7,094 nt of DNA from the NCBI GenBank assembly GCA_937899935.1, contig CALCOW010000060.1, forward strand, positions 1 to 7,094. The letters are read 5' to 3'. The position numbers and the translations under genes were made by a program. Positions 1-6,100 of this stretch are shown in pieces. The notes under the pieces are model-generated. The model saw only the letters and a program-made list of their open reading frames with translations. It was not told the DNA's origin and made no database searches. Each line of letters opens with the position of its first letter. The stretch's first letter is position 1. The DNA is from an uncultured Phycisphaerae bacterium (GTDB lineage: Bacteria > Planctomycetota > Phycisphaerae > Phycisphaerales > SM1A02).

Positions 1-285
1 CCATGTACTATTCGGACGGATTCCCCCAGTCGCTCGGATGGACTCAAGGGATGAGTAGTCCTCACCTTCAGTGGCCATCATGCCACTGATCATCTTGAGA
101 TCCAGATTAGCAATCGCTGCCATGACATCATTCCCTTGATGACCCCATGTCTCTGGATCCATAACCAGGGGCCCCAATGCCAGTTGCACCCCTTCAACCG
201 CTGTTTCCTTAAGTCGAATCGCGAGCATCTGAGGATTCTCAGGCACCAATGACCAACTGCAGACTCCGATAAGACCCATCGACAT
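1..285 (-). CDS. Sugar phosphate isomerase/epimerase-like TIM-barrel protein, N-terminal part (runs off left edge)
   Basis: The first 95 codons of a minus-strand gene are visible, and the frame is still open at base 1. The protein starts MSMGLIGVCSWSLVPENP. The short beta strand ending in CSWSL, then GVQLALGPLV, an alternating helix/strand pattern, MISGMMATEGEDYS and LESIRATGG resemble the start of xylose-isomerase-like TIM barrels (AP_endonuc_2 fold), as I recall them from planctomycete genomes. Family members usually bind a divalent metal and isomerise or epimerise sugars or related compounds. The metal ligands and substrate are not decidable from this fragment. I chose ATG 285 because GGAGG lies 5 bases upstream of it. 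The in-frame ATG at 297 has only a closely spaced AGGA and overlaps that ribosome binding site. Substrate unknown; fold call fairly secure. Confidence 0.75.
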   Translation of the reverse strand, partial: MSMGLIGVCSWSLVPENPQMLAIRLKETAVEGVQLALGPLVMDPETWGHQGNDVMAAIANLDLKMISGMMATEGEDYSSLESIRATGGIRPNSTW

Positions 286-290
286 GATGA

Positions 291-295
291 CCTCC
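291..295 (-). promoter_or_regulatory. Shine-Dalgarno site of the isomerase-like gene
   Basis: On the minus strand GGAGG is followed by five bases and then ATG at 285. This is the clearest ribosome binding site in the window and decides the start. An in-frame ATG at 297 would place the site inside the coding region. Confidence 0.6.
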
Positions 296-419
296 ATTCG
301 TTCCTGGCCCCTAAACCTACCTTCTGGACCTTGACCTGAGAAAGGAACCTGTCAGCAACATGGCCCTGGACCCCAATCTCGTCTAGCATATCCGCGAAAG
401 ATCTAACGCACTGCATGAG

Positions 420-442
420 CTCCAACAACGTACAGGTTGGAG
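420..442. repeat. Small inverted repeat (7-bp stem, 9-base loop)
   Basis: CTCCAAC at 420-426 pairs with GTTGGAG at 436-442 around a 9-base loop. No T-run follows on either strand, so it is not a standard terminator. It may be a leader structure of the isomerase transcript, or chance. Confidence 0.3.
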
Positions 443-447
443 GACCT

Positions 448-465
448 TCAAAGGGCCCCCTTCGA
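448..465. repeat. Small imperfect palindrome
   Basis: TCAAAGGG at 448-455 faces CCCTTCGA at 458-465 across two bases, with one mismatch to perfect complementarity. It lies six bases from the preceding hairpin. Function unknown and possibly chance. Confidence 0.25.
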
Positions 466-556
466 ACTCGCCTCATCGACTGATCCATCGGACCGGACTC
501 AGTCGGAATTCGGGCCATGTAGTCAATCGATGGCTCTTTCTGATCTCTTCTAAACT

Positions 557-560
557 AAGG
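557..560 (+). promoter_or_regulatory. Weak ribosome binding site before the TTG start of the hot-dog gene
   Basis: AAGG lies 8 bases before the TTG codon at 569. It supports that start, because the in-frame stop TAA at 551-553 rules out anything further upstream and there is no in-frame ATG until 662. Confidence 0.4.
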
Positions 561-568
561 TTTCAGCG

Positions 569-1196
569 TTGAACAAAGTTGCAGAAAAAACCAATCAAAC
601 AGTCATCAGCCAAAATGGTGGCACTCCAGCCATCGTGAAGGCGCCTTCACTACTCCATCGAATGGAAGCGTGGGTAGCGGGACTGAGCACACGCCATAAC
701 TTCTGGCATCGTCTCTTTTCAATGATCTGGCTGCCTTATGCATTCCGCAGTGGCGTGAGACTTCGAAGAAAAGATGCTCGCACCTTTACGGCAGTTCTTC
801 CATTTAAGCGAGTGAATCGCAACTGGTAACGCCATGGCTGGTGCCGCTCTTCTTGGCAATTCCGAAGTAGCAGCGGGCATGTTTGTATTTGCGGAATGCA
901 AAAGCGACTTCACTGTAGTTTGCCGCGAAATGTCTTATCGCTTTTTACGTCCTTGCCTGGGGCCAGCCATCTATGAAGTAGCTGACACAGAACGCGTTCG
1001 AAAAGAGATACGTGATCGCATGAGTGACAACGTTGAGTTCAATCTTGAGATGACACTCGATGTGCGACAAATTCTGCGAAAGACAAAAGAGAAAGCGCCA
1101 CGTGTAGGACGCTGCTCAATTGTTTTTCATTGCACACCACGTGACCATGCAAAAGAAAAAGCTCGCATACGGCGACGCAAGGCAAATAAGCGGTAG
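569..1196 (+). pseudogene. Hot-dog-fold (DUF4442/PaaI-like) protein split by a one-base frameshift
   Basis: Two adjacent frames read as one protein. Codons 569-829 give 86 residues ending FKRVNRNW then TAA. A second frame, one base ahead, continues through 1196 with 120 residues from ATG 834. Dropping the T at 827 joins them as NRNWNAMAGAALLGNSEV and gives about 208 residues in all. The joined chain has a basic/aromatic N-terminal helix region, a strand (AVLPFKR), a long small-residue helix (about 87-107) like the central hot-dog helix, then strands (MSYRFLRP, EFNLEMTLDV, GRCSIVFHCTP) and a basic tail. This order resembles DUF4442/PaaI-type thioesterases, which act on acyl-CoA or acyl-carrier thioesters. 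I see no confirmed catalytic residue, so activity is unproven. The ATG at 834 has no ribosome binding site. The break may be a real mutation, a sequencing error or, less likely, programmed +1 frameshifting. The gene precedes the membrane-protein gene by 48 bases. Confidence 0.6.
635..650. repeat. Perfect 16-bp palindrome inside the hot-dog gene
   Basis: GTGAAGGCGCCTTCAC is fully self-complementary. It falls in the low-conservation N-terminal leader of the coding region, about 66 bases after the start codon. It could be a dimeric-protein binding site or an mRNA stem, or chance. Confidence 0.35.
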
Positions 1197-1230
1197 TCTT
1201 TTCCGATGATTCCCTCTTTGGGGCGGCCGT

Positions 1231-1234
1231 GAGG
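1231..1234 (+). promoter_or_regulatory. Ribosome binding site of the membrane-protein gene
   Basis: GAGG lies 10 bases before ATG 1245. An in-frame TGA at 1230-1232 blocks any longer start, so ATG 1245 is the first possible one in this frame. Confidence 0.4.
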
Positions 1235-1244
1235 CTGTGGTGCG

Positions 1245-2396
1245 ATGCCTGCTTGGATTTCAAATTGTGGCTGGGGCGTCTTTTGCACCGTGAGTTGGAC
1301 GTGGTGCATTGGGATGTGGCTCCCGATCCTGCTAATCCAACGCTTTGGCTGGGCCGGCTTCTGGCTGATCGCTATTCCAAATGTACTTGGATGCGCTGGC
1401 ATGGGGTATGTGCTTCGTTCCCAGCAAGCGTCTCGGGACGCCGTTCGGCGGGCTGGACAAGGAATCGCTTGGTTCTCGACCGTCACCATCGGGTATCACC
1501 TTTTCTTTCTCAGCATGATCGCCACCTTTCTGACCTGGGCCTTCGCTTCAGAACCTGGACTCGTCTGGGCAAGCCTGTGGGTTCCACTGATCGCTTTCGC
1601 TATTGCCTATCTCGTAAGCTTTTTAAACAACGCGGGCTGGCTTACATTGGCCGCCATTATTCTCGCGGCAACGATTGCAAGTTTCATACTCCTAGGGCCA
1701 GAACATCTCGCGTCTGTCGGTGATCTTGCTGAACTGGCTCCAAGCGGCGCCGTCGGTGCCGCACCTCTATTTGCTTTAGGTTTTCTTCTTTGCCCACATC
1801 TTGATGCAACACTACATCGAGCGAGACAGTCTATTCAGGGACCACATGCTTTCGCTCTTTTCGGTATCGGGTTCGCCTTTACGCTTGTCTTTGTGGCTAG
1901 CTATGCCGTGTACGCGCCTTATGCGCTGCCGCCTTTGGTGTTGGCCTTCTTTGCATACCAAGCAATATTTACGATCGCGGCTCATTTACGAGAGCTTCGG
2001 ATTGCCAAAGGCTCCACCACAACGGCACCAATGACCGTCCATCGAAGTCGCTTTTACAGATTTATTCCACTTCTGGTTCCATTTGTCTTCTGGATTGGAC
2101 TCATGATCGGTGGCGAAACAGTTTCACTTGAGCGAGCCTATTTGCGATTTGTTGTGATGTATGGGTTAGTCTTCCCGGCAATCATGCTGATATGGCTGCC
2201 ATGGCGTAATCAGAGGGCCGGAATTTGTTTGATTTTGGTCTTAATCTTGGGCTTGCCAATTGCTGAACTAGGCATGTTTTGGGGCCCCAAATGGCTGCTG
2301 GTCATACCGGTATTCTTACTTGTTGGTGGTGCGGTCCTCTTGAGAGTGATCAGCAACTCAAACAACATGATCAATCAGCAAAAGGTTGGTTCGTAG
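1245..2396 (+). CDS. Multi-pass membrane protein of unknown function (about 12 transmembrane segments)
   Basis: The 383-residue product is almost wholly hydrophobic. Likely membrane segments are near residues 9-31, 36-56, 73-97, 104-126, 131-150, 168-187, 203-222, 228-247, 271-289, 300-319, 326-344 and 350-369. There is no signal peptide apart from the first segment, and only a short polar tail. Distinctive stretches are WTWCIGMWLPILL in segment 1 and LLCPHLDATLHRARQS at the end of segment 6, where buried-type polar and charged residues suggest a transport or cofactor role. Segment 1 and the general architecture recall sodium-solute symporters and other LeuT-fold transporters, but I cannot place it in a named family. 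The gene follows the hot-dog gene by 48 bases and may share its transcript. Its stop is two bases from the stop of the convergent aquaporin gene. Real gene: confident. Function: unknown. Confidence 0.8.
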   Translation: MPAWISNCGWGVFCTVSWTWCIGMWLPILLIQRFGWAGFWLIAIPNVLGCAGMGYVLRSQQASRDAVRRAGQGIAWFSTVTIGYHLFFLSMIATFLTWAFASEPGLVWASLWVPLIAFAIAYLVSFLNNAGWLTLAAIILAATIASFILLGPEHLASVGDLAELAPSGAVGAAPLFALGFLLCPHLDATLHRARQSIQGPHAFALFGIGFAFTLVFVASYAVYAPYALPPLVLAFFAYQAIFTIAAHLRELRIAKGSTTTAPMTVHRSRFYRFIPLLVPFVFWIGLMIGGETVSLERAYLRFVVMYGLVFPAIMLIWLPWRNQRAGICLILVLILGLPIAELGMFWGPKWLLVIPVFLLVGGAVLLRVISNSNNMINQQKVGS

Positions 2397-2398
2397 GT

Positions 2399-3136
2399 TT
2401 ACGCCCCAGACTGCTGGCTTGTCATGCGCCCAAAGGTCATGCGATAGAGCAGCCCCGCCAGTACCGCACCTACAATTGGCCCCACCCAATAGACCCACTG
2501 AATATGCCAATAGTCCATGGCAATGGCGGGGCCTAGACTTCGAGCGGGGTTCATTGAAGCACCGGTTAATTTACCGAAGCACATCACATCAACGGCGACC
2601 ACCATGCCAACTGGCAATCCCATAAGTATGGGATTGTCAAGTCCACTTCGCTTGTCAACCATCACACCCATAATCGCAAACATCAGAAAGAATGTAGCGA
2701 TGATTTCGAGAATCAGAACACGAATGGTACTCCCAGCAATATCAAGCTGCGCAAGATCACTAAAAAGACCGACCGTCAATCCAATATGGCCAATGGCACC
2801 ATCATCACTTTGCGCTGTTGGTAATTCGATACCTATGAGCAACCACTGCAATAAAAAAGCTGCTGCGGTTGCACCAGCACACTGAGCAATGATAAACGCG
2901 AAACAACGATTCCAAGATTGTTTACCAAGTAACGTGACTGTAATAGAGACCGCTGGATTGAACTGAGCACCCGAAATATGAAAGACTGCAGCGATCATGG
3001 CTGCGATGGTAAGCCCATTGGCTAAAGCAACGAGTAGTAGATCCTCACCATTGGAGATAATCACTGTGCCACCAGTGATAAACATAAGCATGAAGACGCT
3101 GACAAATTCTGCCAGCAGACCACGCTGTAAATTCAT
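2399..3136 (-). CDS. Aquaporin / MIP-family channel, TIP-like bacterial type
   Basis: The 245-residue product has six membrane helices and two half-helices carrying NPA boxes: FNPAV (N60-P61-A62) and MNPARS (N196-P197-A198) with the pore arginine R199. It is an inner-membrane channel for water or small neutral solutes. The phrases ISGAQFNPAVS and LTGASMNPARSLGPAI place it with bacterial and plant TIP-like MIPs rather than the AqpZ or GlpF types. Aligned by hand to E. coli AqpZ, the selectivity-filter positions F43, H174, T183 and R189 become N40, V184, A193 and R199. Such a wide filter is not that of a strict water channel, and ammonia, urea or similar solutes are possible (inference). I start at ATG 3136 because MIP proteins begin just before the AEF motif. 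A longer frame from 3226 would add 30 polar residues that overlap the zinc-binding tail of SecA. Only 25 bases separate it from the secA stop, so co-transcription is likely. Confidence 0.9.
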   Translation of the reverse strand: MNLQRGLLAEFVSVFMLMFITGGTVIISNGEDLLLVALANGLTIAAMIAAVFHISGAQFNPAVSITVTLLGKQSWNRCFAFIIAQCAGATAAAFLLQWLLIGIELPTAQSDDGAIGHIGLTVGLFSDLAQLDIAGSTIRVLILEIIATFFLMFAIMGVMVDKRSGLDNPILMGLPVGMVVAVDVMCFGKLTGASMNPARSLGPAIAMDYWHIQWVYWVGPIVGAVLAGLLYRMTFGRMTSQQSGA

Positions 3137-3161
3137 ACCCTTTAAAATGGCTTGATAGCGA

Positions 3162-6100
3162 TCATCCACCACGCGCCCCACAGCACTTCTTATATTTTTG
3201 CCCCGATCCACATGGACAAGGCTCATTACGCCCTACCGTCACGGCCGCTCTGACAGGCTGTTGTTTTTTCTTGGTCGGACCACCGCCAGAAGCAGTGCCA
3301 GCACGATTCGCTGCATCTAAATCGCGTTGTTGTTGTTGCGTACCACGAGCTGCGGCCGCTGCTGCCACCGCTGCAGCTGTAGCTGGAGCCGCTGGAGCCG
3401 CTGGAGCAGGAGGTGCACCCCGACCTGTTTGCATTTCTTGAACAGGCTCTTGTTGAGACGCCTCCTGTTGCTGTCTTGGATTTGGTGCCAACTGAGGCTG
3501 AAGCTTGGCTTTAAAAATCAACCCAGTGAGCTTATCGCGAACCGACTCGTGCATCTCTTCGAACAATCGAGCACCTTCGCGTTTGAACTCGATCCTTGGA
3601 TCCCGCTGACTGAATGAGCGGAAGCCAATCGACTCCCGCAATTGATCCATCTGGTAAAGATGTTCTTTCCAACTCTGATCAAGAATTTGGAGCAATATCC
3701 AACGCTCAAATTGTGATATTTCAGCACGCATCACCGATTCAATCTTTAAGCGAGCCGCCTCTAATATATCCTCCTCAGCACTGAGACGTTCCTCATCGGT
3801 TAACTTCGCAAACATTTCTTTCTGGAACCACTGATCAAGTTCTTCGACCTGACTTCCAGCGGCCTGGACGGCGCGCTCTGCGCGTCCAGTGACTTTGCCA
3901 TTTTTCCATTCCTGAGCTTGCTCGACCAAAATACTTCGTAACTCGGCCGGACGATCTGAAGGGAGACTGTCTGGTTGCCAGTCAAGTTCATAACGGGCTC
4001 TTACCCAGCGGCAGAGTTGCTCGATCGCTCCAGGTTGCTCATTTTGCAACGCAGAGGTTGTCATATCCAAGGCAAAATCAATTGGATAGGTAATCTCTCG
4101 CTGTGCGTAGGCGTCGCGTGCTTGATCTGCAAGCTGATCAATCGCTACATCACGGTCTTCGATCTCGGCATATTCATCAGGCTTGATGTCGATACCCATC
4201 TTGCTATCAAGCCACTTGCCGAGCTCAGCTGGTCCGTACGCAGGAATAGTAAATTGATCAACCGGCGATAAGTCGGTTTTGTCAATCAAGCGGTCCGCAG
4301 CCTCTTGAATGGACTGAATGATCTCATCCTGCGTCATTTGCTTAATCTGAGAGATTTTTAGATTTGCTTTGAATGTCGAGTTTGCCCAGTCACAAAGTCC
4401 TTTGTAATCAGACTGATCGTCTGAATCTTTGGCAAGTGAGCCTTTTCCTAAATCGATTTCACCTGGAAGATACTCACCAAGTGTGACTCGGATCATGTTT
4501 CCAGCGTCTTCTTTGGCATCAATTTTAATGCGCTTATGAAGATCTGCGAGATCTTTCTCTCGCAGCCGCTCCGGTTCAATCTGCACGCCAAGATGTTCTC
4601 GTACCCATTCAGAAATGCATTTTGGCCCGTAATTCTTGTCCAAGAACCGATAAGCGGCATCGGCCATTGATTCATCTATATTCTCGAAGATGATTCCCTT
4701 AATATCGCGCCCTTCAAGTATTCGCTGACGTAAGCCGTAGAAGCTATGTCGCTGAAGGTCCATCACCTCGTCATACTCAAGAATATTTTTACGAATCAAG
4801 AAGTTGCGCTCTTCAACCTTACGCTGGGCACGGCCCACAGCCTTGTCGAGCATGGTATGTTCAATTGCATCGCCTTCCTTCATTCCCAAGCGACTCAGAA
4901 CTCGCAGCGTTGTCGGGCCAGCAAACATCTTCATCAGATCATCTTCAAGACTGAGATAGAAACGAGTTGAACCCTTGTCACCCTGACGTCCAGAACGACC
5001 TCTCAGCTGATTGTCAATGCGACGAGACTCGTGGCGTTCAGTACCGATGACATGCAATCCACCAAGATCTTCCGCACTTTTAAAGAAACGAAGGTGTTGC
5101 ATGAGACAATTGCCAGAATCATCGAGTGCTTGCACAAGCTCCGACTCATTTTTATTTTGTGACTTTCCGCGAGCCATCCAGCAATACTCGTCATACCAAT
5201 GACGCAACAATGCAAGACGTATTGCCGCATCGTCCATGGCATCAACTTGTGACTTGCTTAAGCCCAACTCTTTTGGTGCCATATGCCGGTAGACCTGCGA
5301 AACAACTTCATCTTCAGATTGTTCAGATGATGCGCTCTTCGGACAGATGCCTCGACGTTTCCAGTGATCAATAATCTCTTCTTTGGTCAGCGGCACCAAC
5401 TTAATATCCGTACCTCGACCCGCCATATTGGTTGCAATCATGACCGCGCCAAGCTGACCTGCATTCGCAATAATCTCAGATTCACGGTCATGCTGCTCTG
5501 CATTCAGTACTTCATGTGGAATGTTGTGACGGCGTGACAACGCTTCACTCAGTTCTTTAGACCGCTCAACACTTGTTGTTCCTACAAGCACAGGCCTGCC
5601 AGCATCGTGAAATGTCTTAATCTCATCGACAATAGCATTGAGCTTGTCTTTGGCTGTCATGAAGATCAAATCATTTCGATCATCACGAATGACGGGCACG
5701 TTGGTTGGAATAACGACTACATCAAGCTTGTAGATCTCATAGAACTCAGTGGCTTCAGTGTCGGCCGTACCGGTCATGCCTGCCAACTTGTCGTAGAGCT
5801 TGTAAAAGTTCTGAATGGTAATAGTCGCCATGGTCTGCGTTTCCTGTTTGATGGGAACGCCTTCCTTCGCCTCTACTGCTTGGTGGAGTCCATCCGACCA
5901 CTGCCGACCAACCATTTTTCGGCCCGTGTTTTGATCAACAATCACTACCGAAAGTGTGCCCTCTTGATCCGGTGCAACAATGTAGTCTCGGTCGCGCTGA
6001 TAGACCGTGTGCGCACGAATTGCCTGCTCAAGCAGATGTGGAACGTCTACATTTTCACCAACATAAAAAGAGCCGATATCAGCTTCTTTTTGCGCCTGCG

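Larger units (their letters stand above)
286..568. other. Divergent spacer between the isomerase and hot-dog genes; possible coding relic and two hairpins
   Basis: This stretch separates two divergent genes, so it should hold both promoters. I could not identify convincing -35/-10 pairs. On the minus strand an open frame starts at ATG 518 and runs into the isomerase gene in another frame, with no stop until about 90. Its portion before about 300 includes LLELMQCVRSFADMLDEI, which looks like natural helical protein. There is no clear ribosome binding site ahead of it. The part after about 297 is only a shadow of the isomerase. Neighbouring frames give MLLTGSF near 343-363 and GRFRGQER near 298-321, so the stretch may be a small gene broken by indels. 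Two short inverted repeats lie at 420-442 and 448-465. Confidence 0.3.

Noticed and set aside
90..518. 142-residue minus-strand open frame
   Set aside because: Its second half overlaps the isomerase-like gene in another frame and is Trp/Arg/Cys-rich like a shadow. It has no clear ribosome binding site. Only the first part is discussed, as a possible relic.
519..568. Possible promoter with TTGACT on the minus strand at 521-526
   Set aside because: No acceptable -10 box lies at the right distance towards the isomerase gene, so the match alone is not enough.
1229..1723. 164-residue plus-strand frame overlapping the start of the membrane protein
   Set aside because: It is in a different frame from the hydrophobic protein, has an Arg/Trp-rich shadow composition, and has no homology I recognise.
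2421..2443. Direct repeat GTCATGCG, two copies 15 bases apart
   Set aside because: It encodes two Arg-Met-Thr triplets in the aquaporin C-terminus (YRMTFGRMT). It is explained by coding and too short to call a site.
3327..3617. Plus-strand frame rich in Leu, Arg, Cys and Ser
   Set aside because: It is the antisense reading of the repetitive Ala/Pro/Gln linker of SecA, so its odd composition is a by-product.
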